A stretch of 64,000 bases of DNA from NCBI GenBank assembly GCA_002917775.1, contig KZ627149.1:413689-477688 (forward strand). The letters are read 5' to 3'. The position numbers were made by a program, and so were the translations under genes. Positions 34,107 through 44,537 of this stretch are shown here, piece after piece. The stretch is from Glaciozyma antarctica PI12 (Eukaryota; Basidiomycota; Microbotryomycetes; Kriegeriales; Camptobasidiaceae). The notes beneath the pieces were generated by a model. That model had not been told where the DNA came from. It searched no databases and worked only from the letters and a program-made list of their open reading frames with translations. Numbering within the stretch: position 1 is the stretch's first letter; every line of letters starts with the position of its first letter.

Positions 34107-34973
34107 ATGCCCGTCTCCGTCACCGTTACCCAGCTCACGGACCACGACGTCTCCGCCAGCACTTGCGATAACCCTTTCCTCGAGGTTGGTCACTTCCCTC
34201 CCGACGGTCCCCCCGTCTCCCGAGCTAACAAAGATGTTTTGCCGCTCAGCTCCGCACCTTCACCCACGCGACGCCCGACTACCTCGTTATTAAGCAACAC
34301 CACAGCGGAACCCTCACTGCCGATTCTCCTGTCGCGGGCCTTTGCACCGATTGCGTCGCCTCTGGCCTTGCGATCGTCTTCCACTGCCCGGCGACTCAGC
34401 GCTCCTGCCTCATTCACACGCCGACAAGCTTTAAAGTTGCCATGTACGCTCTTTGGGCTCTTTGGAACAGGGACCGAGCTAACGCTGTGTGCAGGTGGGA
34501 GGAGCAGATGGCGTTCGTTACGGAGGGACACCCTCCTGGAGCCGAGGTCGAGGTCGTCGTTCTCAAGGGATCGGCGCGCAGGAAGAGCAGGCTCGATCAC
34601 GCTGAGACGGTCGGCGCGCTCGAGGGAGGAATGAGGGGAACTCGCTCGGTCGATGGGCGTCGTCGCGAGCTTCACTTACCCCGAGCAGAAGCTCACGAGC
34701 GGAGGAATGACTCTCGACAAGGTTCGTCCTTCCCCTCGTTTCTCACACGACGGGAGCCAACGCGAATCGGTTCTGCAGATCACGGGTCGTATCGAGGTCT
34801 TCATTCTCCCCAGCTACATGGCTCCCGCCCAGATCGCTCTCGGCGACGTCGACCTCGCCACGTTCGACGCGCTGCACCGGAGGACGGCGACGCTTCTCCA
34901 GCTGGCAGCCGACTCTGGGGACGTGGCGGTGGCGCCATTTGGGGAGGCGCTCACGCCGACGGTGAGCGTATAG
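34107..34973 (+). CDS. Unknown conserved-looking protein
   Basis: No family recognised with confidence. Exon 1 gives MPVSVTVTQLTDHDVSASTC and exon 2 DYLVIKQHHSGTLTADSPVA then GLCTDCVASGLAIVFHCPAT. The compact beta-rich pattern with paired Cys and His faintly recalls CheD/NTAN1-like folds, but that is speculation. The last exon (ITGRIEVFILPSYMAPAQIA) ends at 34973. Between exons the frame breaks near a G run at 34635-34638: with one G fewer the line would read on into MGVVASFTYPEQKLTSGG. No intron fits there, so the gene has either a sequence error or a real frameshift. Confidence 0.6.
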
Positions 34974-35328
34974 GAGGGGAGGGAACGGTGCGATCTGGGT
35001 CTCGGGAGAGGATAGGTGAGCTCGCTTCACGCTTCTCGCTTGCTGTGAACGTGTGCTGACGCTTGTGTTTGCAGAATGCATTGCCCAGGAGGCACTAGAT
35101 TCGAGCTAGAATGACTAGACATCCCAGCGCTAGAAGTACACACGTAATTACATAGAGGAGGAGCGTGGATAGGGGAGGAGTACATACGCGGCGTCGCAGG
35201 AGCACTCTGGGATTGATGCCCCCCAGTTTAATCACACATCATCACACGTACACAATCAACGAGCAGAGTTCAGCTCTCGATAGCGCCTCCTGCAGACTGC
35301 TTTCCAAAAAACGACTCGGCAACAGCCC
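34974..35328. other. Convergent spacer before CHS5
   Basis: About 355 bases between two facing stop codons. Presumed 3' UTRs; nothing else seen. Confidence 0.4.
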
Positions 35329-37380
35329 TCACAACCCCACTTCGACCATCTTCGAGATCGACTTTCCCTTCTTTCCCTTCTTCCCCTTCTTCCCCTTCTT
35401 CGCCGCCGGCTTCTCCTCCTTCTCCGTCGAATCCTCGTCATCCTCCTCCACCTTCGCAGCGTCCTCCTCCACCTCCACCTCGTCCTTCTCCGCCTCGACC
35501 TCCTCCTTTTCCGCCTCGACCTCCTCCTTCTCCGCCTCGACAGCCGGCAACTCCTCGGGCTCGACGACGGGAGAAGTCACTTTGATCAACGGAGGTCCCT
35601 CGACGTCCTCGAGCGCAGGCTCGGTGATCTCGATGGAGGGAGGTCCCTCGACCTCGACTTCCTCAAACGCAGGCTCGGTGATCTCGATAGAGGGAGGTGC
35701 TTCGACTTCCTCCACGACGGGTTCGGTGCTCTCGATGGAAGGAGGTCCCTCGACCTCGTCGACCGCCTCGAATTCGACTGGCGCCGTCACCTCTATCGAA
35801 GGCGGCTCCTCGGCGATAGGCTCCTCGACGAGCGACTCCTCGACGAACGACTCCCCCGCCGGCGGTTCCTCGACGACCTCCTCTTCGACAAGCGGCTCGA
35901 CGATCGTCGGCTCCTCCTCGCGCTGAACGACGACAGGTGACTCATGCACCACGACCTCCTCCACGGGGGGAGCGTCGGGCTCCTCCTCCGCCAACTCAGG
36001 CGGCGGCGCCCTCATCGGTTCGGGCGCCATAGCCGGCTCCTGTTCCTCCTCTATCGTCGCTCTCCTCGGAAGTTTCGGCTGAGGAAGTTGACCGTTCGGA
36101 CCGACGAGTTGGGCGGAGGAGATGGAGGCGGCGTGGTTTGTTGTTCCTACTGAGTCTGTGTCGGGCGTTAGTAGGGGATGAGAGGGGGAGAGGAGGGACG
36201 AACAGTAGTTGGCGATAGGGACCATTTTTTGCTCCCGGGCGCAGGCGAGGACCCATTCGGGGGAAACGACGGGCTGGAAGGAAGGAGGTTAGTGGGAGGA
36301 TAGGAGGGGGAGGGGAGGACGCACGATGGAAAGCTGGAGGGCCTTCTGGTATTCGACGCAGGGACCGCCGTTCGGGTTCGAAGGAGAGGCAGGCGAGGTG
36401 GCGACGAAGTGGGTCGTCTCGATTTGGATCTTGTCCGAGTACCGCGCCTTCATCACTCCCAGCGCCGTCTTCGCTTCTCCCAAGAGCGCGACGGGCTCGA
36501 CGAGGCCGAAGCAGACGGAGATGCCGGACGTGTCGGAGATGGTGTGCGTGTGGATCTTGACCGTAGGAGAGTTGTACGTTCCGGCCGACGTCTTGAGCTG
36601 GAGGTGGAACGTGTAGTCGGAATCGAGCGAGAGTCCGCTGAGCTTCGTGCTCGTGTTGGTGAGAGGGTTCGGAATCGTCGTAAGGCGCTGCCCGTTCCTC
36701 CAGATGGACAATCCCAGCAACTTGGCCTGCGCCAGCTCCAGCTTGTCCCATTCGAGCGTCACGCTCGTCTGCGTCGTGTTGCGCACGCGCAGCTGGGGCG
36801 CCTGAGGCTCCTTGTCTCCGAACTGGCTGAAGATGTCGTGCTGTAGGTCCCAGAACGCGGCGGTCGTGGCGCGTTCGGCGGCGACGTTGCGCGTGCAGGA
36901 GATGTTGACGATAGAGCCGGGGCCGACGCCGGCGGGGAGGAGGAGGGAGGGGAACTCGATGAGGTGGACGGACTGCGCGAGGGGTGGTCAGAGAGGGCGT
37001 TCCGGGCGGCTGGGAGGAAGCGGCGCACGTCCGAGATAAGGACTGCGATTCCTGCATCGACTTTGCCAATGGTGAAGACCTGCAACGGCGGGCGTGAGCA
37101 GGCTGGAGTAGGGAGATGGGACACGAACACGCACCTGCATCTGGCTCGACGTGTCGGGGGAGTCGATGGTCTGCACACAGCCTAGTCAGCTCCTCTCCTC
37201 CTTCTTCTTCCTATCGTGCGCTCCCTCCCTCCCCTCCCCTGCCCTCCACTCTGCTGCTTCGAGCGTGACGAAGGCCAAAGCACCGCTGCTGCCCTGTATC
37301 GCGTCGCTCACCTTCTCGCTGGTGGAAGCCTTTTGGCTTGCACTGCTGCCGTAGCCGTTTCGAGGTTCGCTGCTCATCAT
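35329..37380 (-). CDS. CHS5: Exomer core subunit Chs5
   Basis: Scaffold of the exomer coat that sorts chitin synthase Chs3 and other cargo from the trans-Golgi to the plasma membrane. The start at 37380 gives MMSSEPRNGYGSSASQKAST. Splicing then leads through DSPDTSSQMQ to VFTIGKVDAGIAVLISD and LIEFPSLLLPAGVGPGSIVN, the Chs5 dimerisation/Arf-binding N-terminus. An FN3 domain (TTQTSVTLEWDKLELAQAKL) is followed by a BRCT domain (TTHFVATSP, then PVVSPEWVLACAREQKMVPI). The C-terminal half is a Glu/Pro/Val-rich repetitive tail with PPSIEITEP-type repeats, ending in a Lys/Gly-rich KKGKKGKKGKKGK block as in other Chs5 proteins. It is divergent from the deacetylase gene. Confidence 0.94.
35460..35900 (-). 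repeat. Degenerate coding repeats in CHS5 tail
   Basis: The tail holds four or more imperfect copies of a unit close to EGPPSIEITEPxxEEVE (about 45 bases each), followed by short VEAEKEE repeats. These in-frame repeats likely vary in number between strains. Confidence 0.75.
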
Positions 37381-37638
37381 CTTGAGCTCGTAGTGGGGAG
37401 GAAGGAGAGCCACGGCGGCGTGGAGAACGTCTTGCCTTCGCTGGCCGCGTTTCGTCCGGTGCAACTTGGTCCTCGGTTCGTCTGAGTCCTGGCTCTCCCC
37501 TCAGCCTCCGCCCAGCCTTAGAGCAGCGCCGTACGATCCAGCAGCTCAGCTCAGCTCAACCAGCCCAGCTCACCGCCAGCAGCAGCCGAATTCGACTATC
37601 TCTCGGACCTCCCCCCTTCCCCCTCCTCCAAGCCTTGC
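37381..37638. promoter_or_regulatory. Shared divergent promoter, CHS5 / histone deacetylase
   Basis: 258 bases between the start codons. The right part (37530-37580) has repeated CAGCTCAGCTCA/CAGCCCAGCTCA units that could be regulatory or simple repeat. Confidence 0.45.
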
Positions 37639-39894
37639 ATGGCCAGCACCAGCTTCCTCGACTCGTCGGCGCCAGCTCCTCCTAAGCGGAAAGTCGCCTA
37701 CTTCTACGATGGTGAGTCCGCTCGGTGGAGATCAAGGGAGAGCCTCGCGCTGACCATCTGCCCACCTTCTTTCTCGCGTCTGCTAGAGGACGTCGGCTCG
37801 TACGCCTACAACCTGGGTGAGCTGGCTTCTCCTTCTTCATGCCTTGCAGTAGCTTATCGACTTTGCTACTCTCCCTCCAGTTCACCCGATGAAGCCACAC
37901 CGGATCAAGATGGCGCACAATCTCGTGCTCAACTATGGCCTCGACAAGAAGATGGACGTTCTGGTGCGTGCGCGAGGTGGCTGGGATCAGTAGAGGGCCT
38001 TTCTGACGCTTCATCGGGCTCTGTTGCAGCGCCCTGTACGATCAACACCTCACGAAATGACGCGGTTCCACACGGACGAATACGTCGACTTCCTCACTCG
38101 GGTGAGCCCCGAGACGGTGGAGCAGATGAGCGGACACGGGACCAGATGTGAGTAGACTGTGCCTGCTGTGTGCGAGTGCTCGGAGATGGAGCAAGGCGAA
38201 GAAGACTAAACGCGGTCGGAGGAAGCGAGGGCAGCTAGGCAGGGCAACAACAAGGCGCTGACAAGGGCTACGCTCCTTCTGCAGTCTTGATTGGAGAAGA
38301 CTGTCCAGCGTTTGAAGGATTGTTTGAGTTCTGTTCCATCTCAGCGGGAGGTTCGATCAGTGAGTCCTCTCTCTCAGCCTGCACTCACTCTCCCGCGCTC
38401 TTACTCACCCGCTTCCGATTCAGGTGGAGCACGAAGGATCACGTCGGGCAAGGCAGACATCGCAGTCAACTGGGCTGGAGGTCTTCACCACGCCAAAAAG
38501 CGGGAAGCGAGCGGGTTTTGCTACGTTAACGATATCGTTCTCTCCATCCTCGAGCTCCTTCGGTTCGTTCTTCCTCCAAGCTAACCCTCCTCCTCAAGCT
38601 AACCTTGCGCCATGCTGCAGATTCCATGCGCGAGTTCTCTACATTGATATCGACATTCATCACGGAGACGGCGTCGAGGAAGCTTTCTACACGACCGACC
38701 GCGTGATGACCTGCTCGTTCCACAAGTTTGGCGACTACTTTCCCGGCACGGGGGGATCTCAAGGACAAGGGGAAGGGAGCTGGGAAGGGTTACGCCGTCA
38801 ACTTCCCTTTCAAGGACGGGATTGAGGACGACAGCTACCGAAGCGTGTTTAGGCCGGTGCGTTCGAGGTTGCGAGTTCTTGAGGGAAGGAGAACTGATGT
38901 GTGTGTGCCTTTGCAGACGATTCAGGCGATTATGGACTGGTACCGACCAGGAGCTATCGTTCTCCAGTGCGGCGCGGATTCGTTGGCGGAGGACAAGCTC
39001 GGAGTCTTCAACTTGTCGATGCGAGGTTCGTTTTCTCCTCCCATCTCCCCTCCGCATTCTAACGAAACTCAACAGGTCACGCCGAGTGCGTCAAGTTCGT
39101 CAAGACGTTCAACATCCCCTTCATCCTCGTCGGCGGCGGAGGCTACACGGTCCGAAACGTCGCGAGGACGTGGGCGTACGAGACAGGCGTCGCGTGCGGC
39201 GAAGATTTGCCCGAGGAGCTACCGTACAACGACTACATCGAGTGGTACGGACCCGAGTTCAAGCTCGCCGTGCCGAACAACAATATGGAGAACCACAACT
39301 CCCCTGAGTACCTCCAGAAGACCTTGTGCGTACTCCTTTCGGTGTTGAGATGGTGGAGCAGGACTGAGGAGCTGGTTTGTGCAGGTCTGAAGTGCTGGAG
39401 GGGCTGAAGAACATGCCGTTCGCGCCGAGTGCGCAGATGCAGCATGTGCCTTACGATGTCGACGACGACGAGGGAGATTCCGATTCAGACCTCGACGTCC
39501 GAATATCCCGTACGTTCCGCCTTTCTCCTCTCGCGTGCTCTCCTCCCTCTTCGCAAGTTTCTGACCTCGTCGCCCCGCAGAACGAATCCAGCAATCGCGC
39601 CGAAACGAAGAGCAGTACCCCTCGGACGAAGAGAACCCCGACTCGCTCGAACGTCGCAAACGCCGCTTTGCCAAATCCTACATCACCTCCGCCGCCGCCT
39701 CGCGCAAAGCCGCCGTTCCTCGGACGACGCACCCGGACGACGAGGACGAACTGCCGAGGCCGAAACGGACGTTCTTCAGGTCCAAGGCGCTCGATATGGG
39801 CAGGTTGGCGAATCCGAGTTTGGCGGGGTTGGAGAGGGCGCAGGCGAATGGGAATGGGGTAGCGGAGGACTGGAGGAATGGGGTGGGCTTTTAG
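37639..39894 (+). CDS. RPD3: Class I histone deacetylase (RPD3 type)
   Basis: Zinc-dependent lysine deacetylase of Sin3/Rpd3-type corepressor complexes. The start at 37639 leads to KRKVAYFYD, then [20 protein letters not shown] and RPYR-like [17 protein letters not shown]. Catalytic parts are intact: [20 protein letters not shown], the zinc site [33 protein letters not shown], and [19 protein letters not shown]. The C-terminus is basic and acidic, ending RNGVGF at 39894. About nine introns. One anomaly: after FGDYFPGTG the frame shifts by one base at a run of six G (38750-38755). The family reads PGTGDL, which five G would give. A sequencing error is likely, but a lesion is possible. Confidence 0.94.
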
Positions 39895-40174
39895 GCGCGC
39901 GACGATGGGGCGGGAATTCGATATCGTGTTGTTCAATCAGCGAGCTAGGGACGTGTCGGTGCTCTGGGATCACGGCACAGAACCGACGTATTTAGAGAGC
40001 TGAGACCTGGACTACTGTACAAGGACAAAAGTCGGCGGCGAAGCTTCGCTCCGACGGAGCTTCCGCATCTTTCCCTCCCTTTGTCCATCTTCGCTTCTCT
40101 CGATCGACGACCAACGAGCACCAGACCGAAGCGCCGAACCACCTCGGAGTAACAACACTGCTTACGATCACGCC
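39895..40174. promoter_or_regulatory. Spacer and promoter of CaaX-protein gene
   Basis: 280 bases between the HDAC stop and the next ATG. No individual element recognised. Confidence 0.35.
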
Positions 40175-40571
40175 ATGCATCCTCCTTCCTTCTTCTCGCG
40201 GTCCTCCTACCTCCCTCCCACCTCCGCTCCCTCCGACATGCCACCACCCTACCCCTCCTCCGACATGCCACCACTCCTACCTGCCGCCGACCCATCTAAA
40301 CGCGCCGGCAGTCCACCACCCTACCCCTCGCACAACGCCTCCCAAGAGGCCATCGCCCCCGCCTCTCCAGAGGACTCAGGCAGCACAGCGGACCAACGCA
40401 CGTACTTTGCGGCGCTGAATACGCTGTACGAAGCCTCGGCGTCGGGGGAGGAGAAGCGGAGAACGGAGATTGGTGAGTCGTGTGAGGAGGAGGAAGGGGG
40501 TTGAGCTGATCTTTGTCCGGGCAGAGGATGGGGAGGAACGTGGTAGAGGGGGGTGTTGTGTTATTTCATAG
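40175..40571 (+). CDS. Small proline-rich protein with C-terminal CaaX box
   Basis: 114-residue prediction from two exons (40175-40472, then from about 40525), joined by a GT-AG intron in phase 1. The N-terminal two thirds are Pro/Ser-rich with repeated MPPPYPSSDMPP and SPPPYPS units. A short helical part (TYFAALNTLYEASASGEEKR) follows. Splicing then gives EDGEERGRGGCCVIS and stop. CVIS fits the farnesylation CaaX rule, and the preceding Cys could be palmitoylated, as in Ras and Rho tails. It is probably a lipid-anchored peripheral membrane protein. Basidiomycete pheromone precursors also end in CaaX, but this one lacks an obvious pheromone repeat. Function unknown. Confidence 0.65.
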
Positions 40572-40805
40572 GTGCGGTGTGAGGGGTTCATAGCGAGGGA
40601 GGGATAGGGAGGGAGGGGCGTCGGTCGACGCGTGTAGGGATGCGAGGAAGGGGATGTAGAACAGCAGGACGTAACAAGCAACAGCATTGGCAGTATCGTT
40701 CGCTCGGGGCTGAGGAAGAGCTCTTGCAAGACGCACCGCTCGACCGAGCCAGCTCGCTCGACCTGTCCCTCTCCCGTCGCTCGCTGGTTGGTCGCATCTC
40801 TATAA

Positions 40806-42643
40806 TTACGTCGTACTTCGCTCTCCCATCGCAGCTCCCTCCCCCGATACCACAGCCGCCTGCTCCTGCTCCCTCTCCCGCTCCCCGGCAAGCTTCTCGA
40901 CGTACGCAGGCGGTAACGACGCTAAACACGGTGCTGGAAAGACGGTCCCTCTGACGAACCCGATCGCGGTCGGAATGAAGACGATAGTCCAGAGGGCGGT
41001 TACGCAGAAAGTCATCATCGCTCCGACGACGCTGTGATGAGGAGCGAGAGAGGGAGGGACTCGAAAAAGAAAGGGACGCACTTGAAAAAGAGGGAGTCGA
41101 AGGTCGATCCGAGGGAGAAAGTGAGGAGGGTGAGAGAGCCGAGGGGGACTGCGAGGGCGTCAGCGAGGTGTAAGAAGAGTATCCTGGCGGATTCGACGCA
41201 CAGGTGAAGGCCCACCATCCCATATTGAAAGCGACCGTCTTTCCTGCGAATTGAGGGCTCGTCAGCGAACGAAAGGCAGAAAAGAGGGAGCGACGAACCG
41301 ATATAGTGCGATCCCACACTCACGACGGCGAGAAACGCCCACCACATGCCGAGGCTGCATCAATTCCCGCATCAGCTGCTGCTCGTCCCAGTCAAACGAG
41401 CGAGCAACTCACCCCCACAGTAAGAGCCCCGTCATCAATCCTGATCCAAACATCGCAGGTCCAATCAATGCCAGATCCGCGACGCCTGGTCGATCTGGGT
41501 ACATCTCCGCAAGTCGAGGGAACAGCTTCATCGAGACTCGGCCCTACATTCCTCGTCAATCGCTCGTCTCGCAAACGACAAAGCGAGCGAACTCACCAGT
41601 TCGAGCAGCGCGAACCCTCCCTGTCCACACGGGCCCAATGGCAGGAAGGTGCTGACGATGACTTCGCGTGAAGGGAGGTGGTGGACGGCCAGTCGCTGGA
41701 AGTAGATGACCATGAGACCGCAGGCGATGAGAAGGCCGACTCCCGTCATCACGTAGGACGTAACGAGGATCGTAAGGCAGTACGGAAGCCGATCTTCCAC
41801 GAGAAGGAGGCTGCAGAGGCTGCTGCCGACTGCTCCAATCGTGATTGGGGGGACTGTGGAATGAGAGGTGGAGTTGAGTCGAGTTGAGGATTGGGAGGAG
41901 AAGCGGCGTACCAACTGGGAGAAGCCAGGCTGCAGTAAGAGCTTCGGTCGTGTGCTTGTGCTTGGTGAACACTGGAAAGCAGGAGCGGGTGAGCGGGAGA
42001 AAGGAGGGAAGTGAAGGAGAACGCCGCACTGATGACTGTTCGAAAGACGTGTGAGTAGTTGAAGCGGTACGAAAGCGACAACACACTCACAAGGTACTCC
42101 AAAGGACGTCGCGACGCTCATTACTGGAGGGAGCAGAGCGTCAGCTCGATGAAATCAGCAGCTTGTGAGTCGGGACTGGACTCACCCAACGCGATCCACC
42201 ACAGCACAAGGGCAAGATTCAACGACCAGGTAATTCCGTACTCTCCTCCAGTCCTCGCGATACCGGAAACTATCGTGACGAAGCCCATCGGGATCTGCGG
42301 GGCTCCCAAGATCAGCTTGACTCCACCTCGGCGCGAGATGACTCACTGTTCCCAAAAAAAGCGAGTGCGTCTCGTGCCGAATCATCACCAGGAAGATGGC
42401 GGGATAGAGCGAGTAGCGAACGATAGAGATGATTGTGAAGCTCACGAAGAGGACCATGTCCAAGATGAGGAACCCAGCACCAATAGCTCGAAATGATGGG
42501 TGTGCCCTCTCCCAAGGAAGGTCAAAGAGCAACGTGTTGACAATTCCTGTTCCCATCGTGACTGAGAACCAGGACGGCGTGAATCGCATGATCCTGGAGC
42601 GAATCCCACGAGCTTTGGCGGCGAACATGGGGTGGGTCGACAT
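40806..42643 (-). CDS. SSU1: Sulfite efflux pump / TDT-family transporter
   Basis: Ten-helix plasma membrane transporter of the tellurite-resistance/dicarboxylate family; yeast Ssu1 exports sulfite. From the ATG at 42643 it reads MSTHPMFAAKARGIRSRIMR and FTPSWFSVTMGTGIVNTLLF, the family signature. Further helices include GEYGITWSLNLALVLWWIAL, ITIGAVGSSLCSLLLVEDRL and VGLLIACGLMVIYFQRLAVH. FLPLGPCGQGGFALLEL is another family hallmark, and FNMGWWAFT-FPLGSLTLLTF is restored by splicing. It ends with a charged tail at 40806. The same frame continues upstream of the ATG with a Ser/Thr-rich stretch, so the true start may be farther out. Malate transport by the related Mae1 is an alternative role. 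Confidence 0.9.
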
Positions 42644-43073
42644 GGAGCTCTTGCGAGGGAGGGCGGCGGTGGGAGGAGGGGGACCGGAATGGCTATCGCC
42701 AGAGGTAGAGTTGGAGCTGTCGTCAGCTGTCCTGGTCGTAGCATCGGAAGAAGAGGAGATGAAGCGGGGATGGCGGGGACTCAGTCATCGCGTTGGAAGG
42801 CGCGAAGTCGTCGAGTTGTGCGGTCACCACCAGGCTGTAAAGGCTGTTCACGCTTTTGCTGGGTTCTTTCTTGAGGGAGAAGGGAGGAGAGGAAGAGGAA
42901 GAGGGGCCCCGATTCAAGGTGATCAACCCCATGTGAAGAAGTTGGAGTTACCTCGGCCAACGAGCGTCTACTCAAATTTGCCGTGGCCAGGGCTTGCTTC
43001 CTCCCACCCTCACTCCGACTACCTCCCCGCGCCCTTACCGGTTCTCCCCCATCCCCCCGAAAGCAAACTCATC
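42644..43073. promoter_or_regulatory. Divergent promoter region, SSU1 / RPS19
   Basis: 430 bases between the start codons, possibly including extra N-terminal codons of SSU1. The right part is C/T-rich before the RPS19 ATG, as usual for fungal ribosomal protein genes. Confidence 0.45.
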
Positions 43074-44086
43074 ATGCCCGGAGTTCGCGACGTTTCCGCT
43101 GAGGAGTTCATCAAGGCGTACAGCTCTCACTTGAAGAGGTCCGGTAAGTGCCCGCCAGGGCTCGACGCCGACCGCTGGGACGATAGAACGAGACGGGGTG
43201 GACGGAGATTGAAGGAGTGGAGGAAAGAGGTGATGGAGGGAGAGGGAGGAGAGGAGGACCGATGGGCGGATGAGATGGCGGTCTAGGGGAAGAACTTTCG
43301 CTGGAGGGCAAAGGGATGGACGCCTGTGGGGAGAGAAGGGACAGGAGGGAATGCGTGCGGTGTGACGGCGTGAAGGGGCGGCGTGGAGGGGCGGCGTGAG
43401 GGCATCAGCAACGAGGGGAGGGGGAACCTATGGTCGCGTGCAGGAGGAGGAGGGCGTGTCCCACGGGGCCAGGGCGTTCCTCTGCGCGCAGCTCCTGCCC
43501 GCTGCTCTACAGCCCTCTGCTTTCAAGCCGTTTCGACCGCCGACCCCAACACCCAATCACTCGGCGAATCGAGAACAGCCCACTGATTCCCTCCTCCCCT
43601 CAGGTAAGCTCGAGGTCCCCACCTGGGTCGACATCGTCAAGACCGGCACCTACAAGGAGCTCGCTCCCTACGACCAGGACTGGTTCTACATCCGCGCGGG
43701 TTCGTCACTCCCACCCAGCGCTCCTCCCAGCTCCCCCTAACTCACCTCTCCGCGCGCAGCCTCGGTCGCCCGCCACATCTACCTCCGCAAGCACGTCGGA
43801 GTTGGAGCCCTCCAGAAGCTCCACGGTGGATCCGTCAACCGCGGTAACCGCCCTTCTCACCACGCCGATGGATCCGGATCCGTCGAGCGCAAGGTTCGTT
43901 CTCCCCTCTCCTCCTTGAGCGCCCTCGCTGATCTGCTCTCTATACCAGGTCCTCCAGGCCCTTGAGAAGATCGGCGTCCTCGAGAAGGACACCGTTCGTG
44001 GTGGACGCCGCATCTCCCAGGACGGACAGCGTGATCTTGACCGCATCGCTTCCGCCCTCGTTGAGGCTTCCCGCGAGGAGGATTAG
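43074..44086 (+). CDS. RPS19: 40S ribosomal protein S19
   Basis: Structural protein of the small ribosomal subunit head, needed for pre-18S rRNA maturation. Exon 1 gives [20 protein letters not shown] and KRSG. After a 460-bp intron, [60 protein letters not shown] and [20 protein letters not shown] follow, ending REED at 44086. Length and every segment match the family. The first intron is eight times longer than is normal here. Confidence 0.97.
43144..43603 (+). other. Unusually long first intron of RPS19
   Basis: Donor G|GTAAGT at 43144 and acceptor CAG ending 43603 give 460 bp, against about 50-60 bp elsewhere in the window. The sequence is GC-rich with GGGGCGGCGTG-type direct repeats near 43376-43400. 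Long first introns of ribosomal protein genes can host snoRNAs or control elements; I cannot see a definite C/D or H/ACA box pair. Confidence 0.75.
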
Positions 44087-44537
44087 AATGAGGATTAGAT
44101 TTATTCGCTACGAGTAACTACTTGCTTTTACCCCCAACACGCGAGCTATCGTCCTGCTTCATCTCGCTCGCTTCGCTGCCTTCCTTAGATCTCTCGTTCG
44201 TCCCTGTATCTCTCGGCTGGGAGTCGTACCACTTGCATCTACGACGAAGCGTGTGACCATCAATTGTCGCAGAAGCTGCAAGCGCGCAAAGGGGGAGGAG
44301 AGGAGGAGAGGAGGCGAGGAGAGGAGGCCACGACTTCAAAGCTTTGGTAGCCATCTTACTCGTAGCCTGAAGAGCGCTGCCGATCTACGCATTCTCTCCA
44401 TATTATGCAAGCTGGAGCTCCAGAGACTGCTACGCGAAGCAGTCGGACCGGGGTAGTTGCACGCCAAAAGCAGGGAGGAGCGAGCAACGTCGCAAGAAGA
44501 ACGACAACAAATGCAATGCACCAGACTCCACCTCCGT
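44087..44537. other. Convergent spacer after RPS19
   Basis: 450 bases between facing stop codons. A purine-rich GGAGGAGAGGAGG run lies near 44290-44330. No gene seen. Confidence 0.4.

Noticed and set aside
42429-43286. Open frame running through RPS19 exon 1 into its intron
   Set aside because: Extends by intron read-through only; splicing to the conserved [12 protein letters not shown] is clearly right.
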